From contig NC_084814.1 in assembly GCF_963583255.1 (NCBI RefSeq), positions 22,151,262-22,215,261 of the forward strand: a stretch of DNA of 64,000 nt. The letters are read 5' to 3'. This DNA is from Pyrus communis. Lineage: Eukaryota; Streptophyta; Magnoliopsida; Rosales; Rosaceae. Made by a program: the position numbers and the translations under genes. The notes under the pieces are model-generated. The model saw only the letters and a program-made list of their open reading frames with translations. It did not search any database and was not told where the DNA came from. Shown here piece after piece: positions 19,726 to 32,762 of this stretch; position 1 is the first letter of the stretch; each line of letters begins with the position of its first letter.

Positions 19726-22700
19726 CTACCGGCGACCCGTCCATTTCGGAAAGCATCGCGATAGGGCGTGATTTTCCGGTGGCTCGTAAGATGAGAAGAA
19801 ATCCGGGTCCTGCTCAAGGGACTCAGCATAACCTTCCAAAATGTGCACTATCTCGTTGAAATGAGGCCGCTTGTCCGGATGGCTTGACCAACATCGGCTG
19901 ATGAGACGACTGAATGGCGCAGGGCATGTGGACGGCAATGGGGGTCTTGCATTCTGCACAAAATCAAGCAGATATAATACTACATATAACGGAATAATAA
20001 GCTTTTCTACAAAGGAAAGTAACACCTTATCATTGTATTAAGACCACTGCAGGATACTTAGTCTACTGTGTTCATACAAAAAACCGCATCAACCCGACAA
20101 AGTTTCAACTAATTAGGACTCATCTCATCTTCAGTTCCTGCAACCAAACTTGAATGGCAAACTGTAGCTGTGAACCGCCAAATTCTGGCTTTTGCGACAA
20201 CTTCCAGCACATTTTTCCCGTTCATGTGGTTTAGTTTACACAAAACATTTGACTTTCATGTTTACGGGAATCATAAGCGCAACCAAGTAAATTGATTCGC
20301 ATATTGATGCCATACATTCCAGGGGTTATTCAGAATAGTGCAACCACACGAAAAAAGTTGAATGTTCATAGTTTCAGAACCAAAAGGAGATCGACATATA
20401 TCTCCATAACAGGTCAGCTTTATGTTAAAAGGGTTCAAAACATAGCAACAAAACCGGTTTACATGGGTGGAAAGTGAGAATTCAAGGTGGCAAACAGACA
20501 GGGTTCCCAATTATTCCACAAAATCTTAACAGGTGCAAGAAGATGCCAACCGCTAAAACTGAAACAGATCGAAATGTTAGATGCCAGTATGCTGCTTCTT
20601 GGTAGAAGGCGATTACGAAATCACTGAAGTTATACTATCATTATGAGGCAGAATTAAACAAACGTTAAATGCAACCCTCCACAACATCCTTCAGAATTCA
20701 GATGTGTACATGTATTAGTGCATGACTACCACTGCTTTAAAATATCTTATCAACAAAGAAAAAGATATAGGATTTAATATATTTCTCTGAATTTCGCAGA
20801 TGTCATTTCCTGCATAGATAAGGATGGCCAAATGCAGCAGGTCCCCACATGATCTGGATAATACAAGGACAAGCATATAAATGACTGTCTCTCACCCCAC
20901 TCAGGATGCATGTGAGAAACATACTGGTGTAATAGATGCATCACGAAGATAGAAACTAAGAACGATAACAGATAAACTGTAATTTCCTTAATGGCATATT
21001 ACTTTTACTGGATGGCAATTCAAGAAAGTTTATCAAATGTTGTGAAGTAGAAGAGCTGATACTTAAGATCTTTCTAAGACCAAAAATATCAATGCATGTG
21101 AGAGTTATTCAAGCAGTCAGTTTAGGAGGCACGTACAAATTGCATGCTTTAAATTGTATCTTAGTGTGCTAAAATGGGAATATAATATGCAGAAAAGAAA
21201 ATGATTCAGAAAGGAACACCATCATTCTCTGTTTCCATGAATCTCTAACAGTTTTGAACAGTCAGAAACATATAGGTGACAAAAACAATTTTTAGTAGTA
21301 CCGGGATTTTTTTAGGCCTGTTATTCAGAGTTCAATATTTCAAGAATGGATATCTTGGCCTCATTTAAATGCGTAGACTAAAGCTTGCTATGATAATATC
21401 CCGGTGTCAATAATAGGTATCACCATATCAACACCTCAATGATAACTAATACGTATTGATACAAATTATTAACCGCAGAGCAGGGCAAGTACTATCATGG
21501 GTACAATGAGAAAAATACCTTCTGCGATACTGCAAATGCAGCCTGTTCAGGAGTCATGTTGTCAAATGGTGTCAATGCCGTTAAAAGCTCCCACAGAACT
21601 ATTCCAAAACTGTAAACATCAACTTTCTTTGTATGGTGTTTCTCTTTGATCATTTCGGGTGCCATCCAACGGTAAGTGCCCGTGAATCCCTTTGCACTGC
21701 CACACTGTGACTCTAGGCATGAAATTCCAAAATCCGCAACTTTCACAGACATATCTTCCCCTAGCAATAAATTTTCTGACTTGAGATCCCTATGAAGTAT
21801 ACTTTGAGAATGGAGATATTGCATCCCACGAGCAATGTCGAGGGCTAATTTCACAACTAGGCTAAGCGGAACAGAATGTGGATCCTGCTGATGAAGATAT
21901 TTTCTTAATGATCCCCCAGCTAAATACTCAGTGATAATGCAGAACACTGGAGGTTTCTTACAAGCAGCAACAAACTGCAGAATAAATTTGGTACATGAAG
22001 GTCAAAAAACATCAAGGGCAGCTATTGTTTCGACATCAGAATGTTACTACCATGATTCTCTAAAAGTGAAAATTCTTGAAACAACTGATTACAATTTTCG
22101 GATTACACGAGATATCAACAAAGATTAAGGTCAGATATAGAATTATAAGGATGGAAACTCTTAAGTAAGGAATCTGCAACAATCAATCAATGCCTAAATG
22201 ATGAAACAGTAACAGATTTCCTAAACACTGGGCCGAAGAATTCCGGTTCCATTTTCGAGTGCTTTCTTGCAGTAAGATCTTAAAATGCAGGGTTATAAGG
22301 GGTTTTGGGTTTTATACAGACCAAAAGATCACAAAAGTTAGCAGGAAGAAAACCTGAAAAAGAACAAAAACAAAAACTGCATTTCCAACAAAACATCAAC
22401 CAGGACCACATCCTTGAAATTTTTTCCAACAGAACTGAAAAGGCAAGCAACACCACCTTAAACCCAAGACAGGAGAGAGAGAGAGAGAGAGAGAGAGATT
22501 TTACAGTGATGATATTAGGATGGTGCAAACGAAAGAGCAAAGCAACCTCAGAAGTGAACTGCTTCTCAAGCAAAACAGCCAACCCTTCATCTTCCTCAGG
22601 CTGGCTGATCAGCTTAATCGCCACATCCCTCTGCTTATAAACCCCTCTGTAAATCCTGCTATGCCTTCCCGAAGCAAATTTACACCCAATGTACAACTGT

Positions 22701-22861
22701 GACATGTCAGCACTCCACTCCTCTCCTTCCCCTTTAATCTCAGCCCCTGAGGACACCAAGTACTTGGACCATGAGACTGCACGGTTATACTCGCCGAGGG
22801 AGAGCCTCCTCTCCAGCTTGCCATTGTTGGAAATCTGCTTAAACCAGTGGAAATTCTTCAT
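19726..22861 (-). CDS. Raf-like MAPKKK-type protein kinase (HT1-like)
   Basis: Three coding exons on the minus strand: 22861-22505, 21974-21519 and 19953-19726, all with GT-AG borders and phase-0 joints, giving 346 aa. The N-terminal 50 residues ('WFKQISNNGKLERRLSLGEY') are conserved in this plant subgroup. The kinase domain (about 55-330) has the glycine loop 'FASGRHSRIYRG', the VAIK lysine (K83), the alpha-C Glu (E105), 'HRDLKSEN' with catalytic D182, the DFG Asp (D200), 'GTYRWMAPEM' and 'DVYSFGIVLWELL', so it should be active. HRDLKSEN with an activation segment of this kind is typical of group C Raf-like kinases such as HT1, which act in CO2-controlled stomatal signalling; related members are poorly characterised. 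No membrane segment or regulatory domain is added. The 5' leader on its strand is CT-rich. Which C-group member it is remains uncertain. Confidence 0.93.
22473..22498. repeat. GA microsatellite inside kinase intron 1
   Basis: A (GA)n run lies six bases inside intron 1 from the splice donor (CT-rich on the transcript), creating a pyrimidine tract right at the donor side of the intron. Confidence 0.9.
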
Positions 22862-23460
22862 GGGTCGGCGCCAAAACTCATAAAAAAAAAAAAAACCAGA
22901 AAAACTCAGAACCCCTTTGGTATTTTCACTCCTCAACTAGCAGAAAGCCTCCAAATTTGCAGAAAAACTTGGATTTGGAGACGACCCAGAATGATTAAAT
23001 TGTTGTTTTTGGGACACCTACATTTCGAAATCATCAATCTCTGTGCATTTAAACGCTGGTGGATAATGGATTCAGATTAAGCAGAAGCTGGGAAAAAAGT
23101 TGATAATTTTCAAGGCAATAAGCATGGTTCTTTGGTCAGAAATCTTGAATTTCTACATATTTAGAGAGAAACCCACCATTTGAAAGACCAAAAGAAGCTC
23201 TGGAAATATGGTTTTCGAGCTTCCAAGCCCAAAACCACACATGGATTTTGAGAAGTTGAGAGAAAGAGCTCAGGTGGTGAGGGATGCAGTAGTTCAAGTA
23301 GAAGAAAAAGGTTGAAAGCTTGTAATAACGTGAAGCTAGAAAACAAAAACAGGAGGGAGAGAGAGACAGCGAGAGGGAGAAGGAGAGAGAGAGAGAGGAA
23401 TGGGTCGGTTGAGAGATAAGTTGGGAAGTTGGTGGTGGTGGTGGTGGTGCAGTAAAAGCA
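22862..23460 (-). promoter_or_regulatory. 5' UTR and promoter-proximal region of the kinase gene
   Basis: No coding sequence. On the minus (sense) strand a CT-rich leader is seen at about 23350-23400 and a (CAC)n-type stretch at 23428-23450. No TATA box is convincing. Confidence 0.45.
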
Positions 23461-23802
23461 TATGCTATGGGCGGGAGGTGCCTGGCTGTACTTGTCTCAT
23501 CATCTCATATCTCTCCATAAAATTCACAGCTCCTACTCTATACAAACTCCATTCATGAACAGGAACGTGCGAAGATCCACTTCTGAGGAGACAAACTGGA
23601 ACCTTGTTGATTTTGACCTCTACCTCTCTGATTTAGCCTCTTTGCCCTTTTTATCCCAATGCCAAAATGCCACTGCCTTGCCCCTTTGTTACTCTTGGAA
23701 TGAGCAAACTAGCATGAATAATGTTAATTGGTGGTGGTAAATACTTAATACATCATAAGCTTTTTCACATTTTGACACGTCAGTTTTTTATTTTTTTGAA
23801 GG

Positions 23803-24005
23803 ATGAGGATCTTCTTCGGATCCTCTTTGTAAAGATTTTAAGAATTCTCATATCCTAGTCGTTAATCGTATATCATGCGGTTAGTTTTCGTTAGGTACTA
23901 TTTGTTTTTAATTTTAAATAATAAAATTCAAATTATTTCTAACCGCACGATATATGATGAATGACTCAGATACGAGGATCCCTACAATTTGGATCCTCCA
24001 CCCTA
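23803..24005. mobile_element. MITE family B, copy 1
   Basis: Left arm 'cttcggatcctctttgtaaa' ... 'cgtatatcatgcggttag' is mirrored by right arm 'ctaaccgcacgatatatgat' ... 'gaggatccctacaatttgga'. The elements at 41640 and 57868 share 'tacttgacaaaaactga' and 'cgatgaatggacacgattc'-like wording with each other and the arm design with this one. Confidence 0.6.
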
Positions 24006-26502
24006 CAAAGGAAAGTTTTTGCATGTGATTATAAGTAATTGAGCTACGTTTCATATTGCTAGTTGGTTTTATAGTGAAACCTCAACTTTCTTTATGGCAT
24101 TAGAGCAGGTTGTCTCGCATGTGAAGCCTAACGATCACACTTGCTTCACATCACCCGATTTGTGTCGTTCAATTGTTAAACTTGAAACTTAGCCACACGT
24201 AAGAGGACATATTGAAAGAACTAATTCCACATCGAAAGAAAAAAAATAAAGCTTAAAAGAAATTAATTACTCTCCATAATACGAATTAATTTTGTGATAA
24301 AACCTCAATTTTTTCAAATACCCAATTTCAATTATAGTCATAATCCACTAGGAATGTCATTGATTAAAGGGTGGTAGCATTAACTATAAGAGTAATTTTA
24401 AATATTTTTTAAAGAGTGGTGGCATTAATTATTACTATTAGTAATTTTCATTGTGTACACAACTGGAGGAAGAGATTACTATTTGGTAATATCTTGACTA
24501 TGACTTATTTTTTATAGGCAAAACATGATTGTGGGCAACACTTGCTAAAGCATTTTACCTCTCAAATTTTGTTCTTCAATCAAAGTTAAAAGCCCCTATG
24601 CAATAATTTTTTATTAACAATCATTAAATGTAGTAATTATAATGTTTATTAGCCCTGAATAAGTACAGAAGTTGGATTTGATCGAATTTAAAAGTGTTAA
24701 TAATTTAACATTGAAATTATCACACACTTGTAATTTCTTTCAATATTGAGATCCGATAAATTAGAATCAAAATCTTATTCATTGTGCACTTTCCTATCTA
24801 AAGATTGAGTAAAAAATTAGTGATTAGAGAGAAACTTGTGTACTTCGGCAAATATACCTCATCACTCATCAAGAATCTTTCAGTAAATTTTAAAAGATAC
24901 AAAACACTTGGTGATTTCATGATCGATGAAGTACGGTACAAACAACTTCTTTACGGGGAAACGATATCTCATTCCAACTTCGAAAATAAAGTGAGCTTTA
25001 ACGACCGTGCTCAAAACTTCTAAAGCAGTGAGGCACCAACACCAAGGCTATTTTAGTCCCTCAAAATTTCACTCGAGGGTATATGAGTCATTTCATCAAG
25101 CAGGCCGTACGTTACAAAACTTGTAACAGTAACCGAAGAGGAGTGAGGACTATAATGTTATGGGCGAAAAGCAAGTGGGCCCCACGCTCAAACAGAGGGA
25201 TCCGTGGGAGTGTCAGAGAAGTCTTATGGTCCTCTTCCGTATACGGTCTCTCTCTCTTCCCTCTACCTCTCTGATTCCTTTTTAATTTTTAACTTCTATT
25301 TTTTATTTTTTAGTATATCGATATTTTTACATTAGAAAATGAGAATTTTAGTTAAGCCACGTAATAGATAACTTAATTTGGTATCGAATTCATCATCCAA
25401 GAGATTCAAACCTAAAACCTTTCACTTCCAAGTGAAGAGAAATACTACAAGACTGTAGTATTGAGTGACTATTTTTTGAACTTTATTTACTAGTTTTCCT
25501 TTTAAACATATTCGATTAGAGTATGTAAGCCTCACAATGGTTAGCCATAATGTGATTCGTCTTTAATGATAATCGAATCTAAAACCTCTCACTTACAAAT
25601 AAAAAAAAAATATTACTAAACTGTAATATTAAGTGATAATATTTTCTTTTGTTTTAAATCACCAATAAAACAAAGAAAAAACAAGAAAGAAAACTGATCC
25701 GCTCTTGGAGCACGAAAGTTTCACTCTCCGTATGACTTGGCCAACTGACTCTGTCTAGGTTCGCACAGACAAGAGGTACAGCCCAAATTGCACCCACAAG
25801 GTACAAGGCCTACAAAGCATGCAAACAATTTACAACTACAACTTGGCTGGGTCCTAATTTGCCTGCTGGACCGATTACCAATCTAAACAAGTCTAAAACA
25901 TCATTAATTCCTCCCTTGTGTTGTGCTTCCGGTCAGTTGTTCATGCACGAGTGGTCGAATCTCAACTGTTGATGTATGCGACGGCTTACCAGTTAAATTT
26001 AAAAGTTTTGTTTGAATCAATTGTTGTTATATTGTAATGGTTAAATATCAGTTGTTGATGTATGTAAGTTTATATCACAGTAATCAACGTCTTACCAATT
26101 AAAGATTTAGAGTTAAGTATGGATCATTTGTTGATAAGCTAGTGGGTGATTCTTACTCGTTGATGTATGTCGACAGATCATGGTGACGACCAAGATTTAT
26201 CATTTATGCTTGGCTGGATATCCCACTTAAACATGATCAAATAACTTTAACGTTATATGCAAACATGTTTGAGGCAATTCATTGGTTAATCAATCTTCGA
26301 TAATAACCCATGGACAAAAACGTTTTGCCCTTCATACAATTTGATATTTGTGATGTTGTTATACTTCATCTGATCAGTCGACGTTATGATTTCTAGATTT
26401 TATCAAGTAGTCTTTACAAATTGATCTAGCAAGGCATGTTAGATGTTGCATGACGTATTATTTTGAGGCTTACACCTTATCATCAAGATCTACAAAACCA
26501 TT

Positions 26503-26829
26503 CATTTTTTAGCTAAAATGGTCATTAAGACTGTTATAACTCTTCAGTTTGGTCTCTGAGATTTAAAATTGATAGAGGTGGTCCTTGAGATTGTCCACCA
26601 TCAATCATTTTGATCTTTCTCTGAAAAATCTTCGTTAAATTGAAGAAACCACAAATTCAAGAAGAGGGGTTGATTTGACAAAATACCCTCAATTTAATTG
26701 AGATTTCTCACGAAATAACCAAAATGATTGACGGTGTACAATCTCAATGACTGCTTCTACTATCAATTTTAAATTTCAGAACCAATACGAGGAGTAATGA
26801 CAATCTCATAGATAGTTTTGAATAAAAAG
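26503..26829. mobile_element. Long-TIR non-autonomous DNA element
   Basis: The left 110 bp, from 'tttttagctaaaatggtcat' through 'caccatcaatcattttg', is mirrored on the right, from 'caaaatgattgacggtgtac' to 'tttgaataaaaa'. Arms this long are typical of Mutator-like MITEs. The centre (about 26610-26720) has no coding frame. Confidence 0.6.
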
Positions 26830-27554
26830 CCACCAACTATTTTCTGGAAAAAAAAAAAAAAAAAAAAAAAGGAAAAAGAAAGATCAGCCCACCATTGAAG
26901 ATCGATTTTGCATTAATTGGTAGGTTGGCATGCAGTGTAGCAGATGATTAACGTTGATCAGTATCTCTTAAGATATTGTTAATTAGGTTGGTTGATTTCT
27001 TAATCAGGAGTTGGAATCTTGTGAGAGAACTTGCATATGCATATCTAGTTGATAGTTTAGTGGGCAAGGAATCCCAAAACCATGCATTTTCAATCTGTGT
27101 ATTATTATTCAATTGCTACTTGAGTATTTTAGGTGTCAACTCTTTGTCAGTGGGTCAATATTACAAACTGATTGCCCGTATATTGATAGTATATTAGTAT
27201 CACAATATCAAATAGGTAACCTTTTCTTTAATAGTTTTTGTTGCAAAGAATCTTCGGGGAAGTTTTAATCTTGTATAGGAAAAGCTTGCATTATTTATCA
27301 GAGTAGCGACTTTCGTACTTTCTTTTTCTTGCAGAAATAATCTTTTTGCATAGACTTATAAGTAAGTTGGGTTATACTCTTTATATTGTCAATTGAGTTT
27401 TTGGTGGAAACTGAACTTTCTTCACTTTTTTTACTTATTTTGTGGTTCTACGGTTGGTTTTTTTTTTTTTTTTTTTTTTTGAGTAAAAAGAACTATATAT
27501 TCTTTCTCGCCAAGTCATTATCCTTATTTCTCCATCTACAATCTTTCATTTTTA

Positions 27555-27722
27555 GAGAAATGTTAAGAGGACTCTCTTAAATAACTCTCTATAAACTCTC
27601 TGACATCTCACAATTTAAAGTTAATTTCCTGTCAACATTAAATATAAACAGTGTGTCAAAATATGAGATGTTAAAGAATCCATAAAAAGTATCATTTTGA
27701 TAGAATTCCCTTAGCATTTCTC
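27555..27722. mobile_element. MITE with short inverted termini
   Basis: Begins 'gagaaatgttaagaggactc' and ends with the inverse, reading 'gagaaatgctaagggaattc' on the other strand. About 168 bp and non-coding. A partial relative may lie at about 29451-29540. Confidence 0.55.
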
Positions 27723-30700
27723 TCCTTTTTATTAGTTATTGAATTGAATAAGTAAAAAGAGAATTAATAAATGAAAACAAGAAGATAAGTAGAAAGAAGA
27801 AGACGAGAACGTGAAAATGATTACCCAATTATTATTATCATCATAGGGAGGCTGCAATTACCAACACGAAGCAGCACGAAATAAGGGTGCTGCACATGCT
27901 AGTGTACCGTGGAAACATTGATGAAAACACCGCGGCCGTACAACTTATGGTGGGTGGCTAATCAGATTAGATGACTTAAAAGAATGATTAATTAGAATAT
28001 CAATTATCGCTAATGACAAAAGTTTAGTGAGGTGTAAAGTAAAGTATAAGCATATTGCTTTGAGAGTGAGCCTTATATATACAGACGTAATTATTTTGGC
28101 AATCGTATATGATGATATTATTAGGCATGACGAACTTTGTTTTCATGTCATATCTATTATCTTCACATGTCGTATCATGTTTAATCTATTATCTTGACGA
28201 GTTCTTAACATGTGACGTGATAACAATTCAATTAATTAACAAGTCGTGTCTTTTCGTGTCATATTCGTTATCTTTACAGCTCGTGTTGTGTCTAACTCAC
28301 TATCTTAATGGGTTCTTAATATGTGATGTGATAACGACCTGATTCGTAAACGGGTTGTGTCGTTTTGTATCGGTTTAACGGTTCATGCAAGAAATTGGTA
28401 TCTCTAATATTGAAATTAGACAAACGATAACTCATCGGGTTAGTAATGTGTGACTCGAAAATGACCTGACTCGTTAAGAGATTCTTAATAGGTGACCTGA
28501 TAACGACTCGACTCGTTAACAGGTTGATTCGAAAACTATTATTTTCACATCGATCTGTGTTAGATTAACTTGTCGTGCAAAAAATTATCAAACCTAGATA
28601 TTATGGCTAGCTAGGGTTTGCATGGGATTTGTATTTATTCGTGGGATATTTACGAATCGGAGGGCTGAGATTCGTCGTGCGTGTATGGACGGTAGTGATG
28701 AGTGTAGTACGAGAGAGGACAAGTGGATGTGAAGGGAGGAAGACGGGAGTGAGAGGGAACGTTTGTCACCTAGTTGTATTTTGTGCATTGCATGAACATC
28801 GCTGATGGTGGACATCACGTGGAGAACTTCTTCAACTCTCATTTCACGTTAAAACATTTTGTTTCTTCTCATGAACAGTTGATACATGTTCTCAGACTGT
28901 CAATTAAATTAATAATTATATATAAACATGTGCATAGAATCACTGACGAAGCAACAATGAAATCACTTAATAACACCTTTTTTTATTTCTTCCATTAATT
29001 TGCTAATTTGGCCACGTAATCTTTCATAAAATGATTAAATGCTGGAAAAGATAAAAAATTACTAATCGATATTTGTTTCCTTCATGGTTATGATCATAAA
29101 TCTTATAACGTCGAATTTCTGATTCCGTCACTGATGACATCATTAGGGTTTTTGGGTCATGGTACTCTTCGATGAAGTTTGAAGTTAGTGGCTCTAGTTT
29201 ATATATTTCTTGGGGTTTGGATAAGCTTGGATTAGCATGTGAAAAGCAGAGATGAGACGTATAATGATGGTTGTTTGGATATGAGACATGATGTGTCTAA
29301 ATCGATGCCTGATGTTTTGTTGCAAGTAGTCTGACGCTGAGACTTCACCATTGTTGATAACTAAACCTAACACGCTTGATGTTTGCATTACACAATTATC
29401 TCGATCTTTTGCTGCAACTTAGAAATTCTGTCGTACGATATAATTATATGAGAGATGTTACGGGAACATTTTCAAAAGCGGAATTCTTTATAAATTCTCT
29501 ATCACCTCACAGTTTAACGTTAATTTCCGTTTTGAGAGTCCATGGAGAGTTCGTCCTAGGTCTTCCCGTTCCTTCATTTGACTTATGTTCTTTATGTGGC
29601 ATTCAAACTGATGGCTCTATAAAATTATGTCGATACTTCCACATATTACGGGTAATGTAGGAGGCATCTCTTCTTTTTTTCCCCAGAGATCCTTAGAATT
29701 ACCACTACTTAGCTTTCAATTCGCCTCTAACCATGAATAGTTGACTAGGCAAGTGACCTTATACGACAGTGGTGGAAAGGTATTGCATCACAATATGGGT
29801 TTGAACTCTGTCAGCTCACTAATCTAACATCTAATATGACAAATATATCATTTGACAAAACGAAATCACAATCCCCAAATCTTAATCAGATAATGGGCCG
29901 TTAAGGGGGGTCAGTTTTGATTTCTCATCATTTTGAAAGCGCAACCATTTATTGGAGGCCCATTGTGTCTGTCTGTCGAACACCAACAAAAGGAGAAATG
30001 TGGACTTCGTTCTCTTTAAAAAAGAAAACAGAAAAATAATTGGCTTCTTCCCTGAGAGGTAAAGACCCAAAAGAGATTCTTTCTTGTCTCAGTTGCAAAT
30101 TAACATGTGTAGAAAGATTTCATCATGTTTCTAATGAACTGTTTTTGTACATTTGTCGGACCATCGAAGTATATATATATGCATGCAAGCAATAACATCT
30201 CAAGCAAATTACGCACGGTTAGTTTTTAACCTTTTCACATAATAAAACGTGATTAACTTGAAAGTCTTTCACAGAGGAACCACGATGTTCTCAGGCCCAT
30301 CCTAGCATTTTTTTTTTTTTCATGCAAAAAAGTTTAGTGTTATGCTTATGGTATTCAAGGTTTTTCTGTAGGCTTAAGAGTCACAATCCGACGTTTTAGT
30401 TTGATTTCTTTTATCGGGTTTGATTTGAGATTGGTGGTTCCTGTGGAATTCAAACAATCCATTGCTTGTGAACTTTGAGGAGGGAGAGAGGAAGAGAGTT
30501 AGAGAGGCTTCAAGTTGAGGTTTAGCGAAAATGATGATGAGTATGACACCATAACAAATCCAAACACAGTAACCGATTGCTAACTATAGGGCAGAGTAAT
30601 TTTTGTAAGATTAGGAAAGTGTTTCATATTGAGACATTTGGGCTCCTTCTAAACTAAAATTATGACTCTGCCATTTATCTTACGCATATGCATATATATA

Positions 30701-31107
30701 ACTAACTTGTAGATACTGAAGAAATGTTTTCCTATAGTGAAGGAGCTTGTAATCTCATCGAGAACTTCCTTACAACAAGCGACGCCCCTATGGTCGTATC
30801 TCAAAACCAATCAGGCATTATTGCGTGAAAAAGTTGAAACATATAGCCGTGCGTTATTGCCTTGATATATTAAGAACTCAAGATTTCACCGTTATTATGA
30901 TTAAGTATATAATTACACATAAATTGCTATACTAATAACATTAAAGCCGGAACACAGCGACGGCAGAACTGCTCTGCGGAAAACATGCTGTTCGAAGCTG
31001 TACAAACGTCGAAAAAAATAACTTTCATTCACATTCCGTAAAAACAACATTCTCGCCAACATGAGAAATCGAAAACCGAGTCCACGGGCGGCCGGTTGTA
31101 GGATACA

Positions 31108-32699
31108 TTACGCAGAGTCATGGATACAGAGGTTGTAACCAGATATAAGGGAGCTAAGCGCAAAGGCAACAAAAGCCAGGAAAGCCATGCTAACCGAAGC
31201 AGTGGCCATCTCCGTGAACTCATCTTTCCCCCAATTCGATTGCCAGTCGTCGACCCGAGTGGCTGCAGACGATGACGCAGAAATGAGAAGGTATGCCAGC
31301 ACCTGCAAAGTGAATCAAAACCACAAAAGCACAATGCATTACTTATCCGTACACAAATCTTTAGCTTCCCCCGAGTTAAGGCAGTTTAACGGAACTGTAG
31401 TCAACTTAAAACAAAGGCCTAACTACAAACACAACAACAAATCAACGATTCAAGTTTTATCCCTAATGCTTACACGGTTACACCCTAAATCTTAAAATGG
31501 CATCGCTTCGGTCTGAAGCATAAGAAAAAAACAGAAGCCTATTTCGGAAACAACAGACGTTAGGTGATGACCATTACCTTCCGAATCAAAAGTATACAAG
31601 CACAATTTTCCCTAAAGAAAATTTATCATATTCCACTAAGTACTAACATATAAGGTAATACATTTAACAATAGAAATGTTAAATAGCGATGAAGACAGAT
31701 GGGCGGGCTGAGGAACTTGCCTGATCCATGAAAAAATCAAAGTGATGACGGAGATGGTGGCGGATCACGAACTTCCCGGTGACTAGATGGTAGGATAGAT
31801 TATAGGCTTGAAAGGCAGCATATACAAATCCAATTACATTCACAGCTAAGCAATACCTGCAAAGTCAGCACATAATCTTCAATTCATCATAACATTACCT
31901 CTAAAAGTAAACAAAAATTCAAGAACCCCATTCACAGTCAATGCAAATGGTGCGCAGTGACGTTCTAAGATTCATACAATCGAGACCCCACTTAGTGGGA
32001 TAGTGTTGTTGCTAATTTGACTTAATCAGATAATCGAGATTAATAATTTTCTGAAAAAGGAAAAATTAAAATGGAAATTAAATTGAAATTGAGGCGGAGG
32101 AGAAACCTGTATTCCTTGTAGCGGTCGAAGGAGTCGCCGCTCCATCCCTGAGTCTTGTCCGCCGCCATAACCGAGAACGAAATCAAGCACAACACCAACT
32201 CACTCACCCTAAACCCCAGCGCCGCCGTCTTCATCATCTCCCCCCTCTTCGACCGTCTCAGAATCGAATTCGTCACCCCCTTGGATCTCCCACCGTTGAC
32301 TCCGCCTTCCTCCCCGCCTCCAACACCGTTGACTCCGGCCAACTCCTCCTTGAACACGAGCGGTGGCGCCACCTCCTCCTTCACCGACCGGTTGTACACC
32401 ACCACCGGCGACAGCGCCTTGGCGTTCTCCGGCGGCTTCTGATGCCGGAGCGGCGGGTACTGGTTGAACTTGTCGACGGCCATGATCGCCTTGGAGTTGT
32501 CGACCGGCTTCTCCGGCGAGTTCTCGGGGGACTGGTACGGCGGGCTGTCGGGCGGGTCGAAGGCGTCGGATCGGATCGGGGAGTGGAATCGGAGGGGCGA
32601 GTCGTCGGAGGTCAAAGACCAGGACTTCTTCATGTTGGGATTGGATTTCTGGTGGTGGTGGTGGTGGTTGGGTTTCTGAGTTTGGGGTTGGGATTCCAT
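31108..32699 (-). CDS. CASPL4A: CASP-like membrane protein, subfamily 4A
   Basis: Three coding exons on the minus strand: 32699-32107, 31856-31721 and 31302-31108, giving 307 aa. The N-terminal 150 residues are hydrophilic and Pro/Ser-rich with a His run. Four membrane helices follow: '[19 protein letters not shown]', '[18 protein letters not shown]', '[19 protein letters not shown]' and '[20 protein letters not shown]', the MARVEL-like fold of Casparian-strip membrane domain proteins. CASPL4A members have this long cytosolic N-terminus. True CASPs scaffold a plasma-membrane domain where lignin is deposited in the endodermis; the job of CASPL4A is less clear. Intron 2 has a GC donor (complement of 31719-31720) in a strong context CAG|GCAAGT, the other sites being GT-AG. 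Exon 1 is strongly GC-rich. The frame joins cleanly over all exons. Confidence 0.92.
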
Positions 32700-32762
32700 T
32701 TGGCGCGCATAAAATTTTCTCGGGAGATTTATCGAGTGGGAAAAAGAGTGTTTGGGGACTGA

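Larger units (their letters stand above)
23461..31000. other. Gene-free intergenic stretch of about 7.5 kb
   Basis: I find no coding sequence with family resemblance. It contains MITE copies at 23803-24005, 26503-26829 and 27555-27722, homopolymer runs near 26848-26870 and 27457-27480, and a stretch at about 28100-28590 in which wording like 'gtgatgtgataacgacctga' recurs three to four times with divergence, an old repeat of unknown type. Confidence 0.55.

Noticed and set aside
24805..25023. 72-codon ORF between kinase gene and CASP-like gene
   Set aside because: No motif, no family resemblance and no splice partners; AT-rich chance frame.
32155..32762. Plus-strand ORFs opposite CASP-like exon 1
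   Set aside because: Shadow frames of the GC-rich exon; the minus-strand frame has family resemblance and consistent splice sites.
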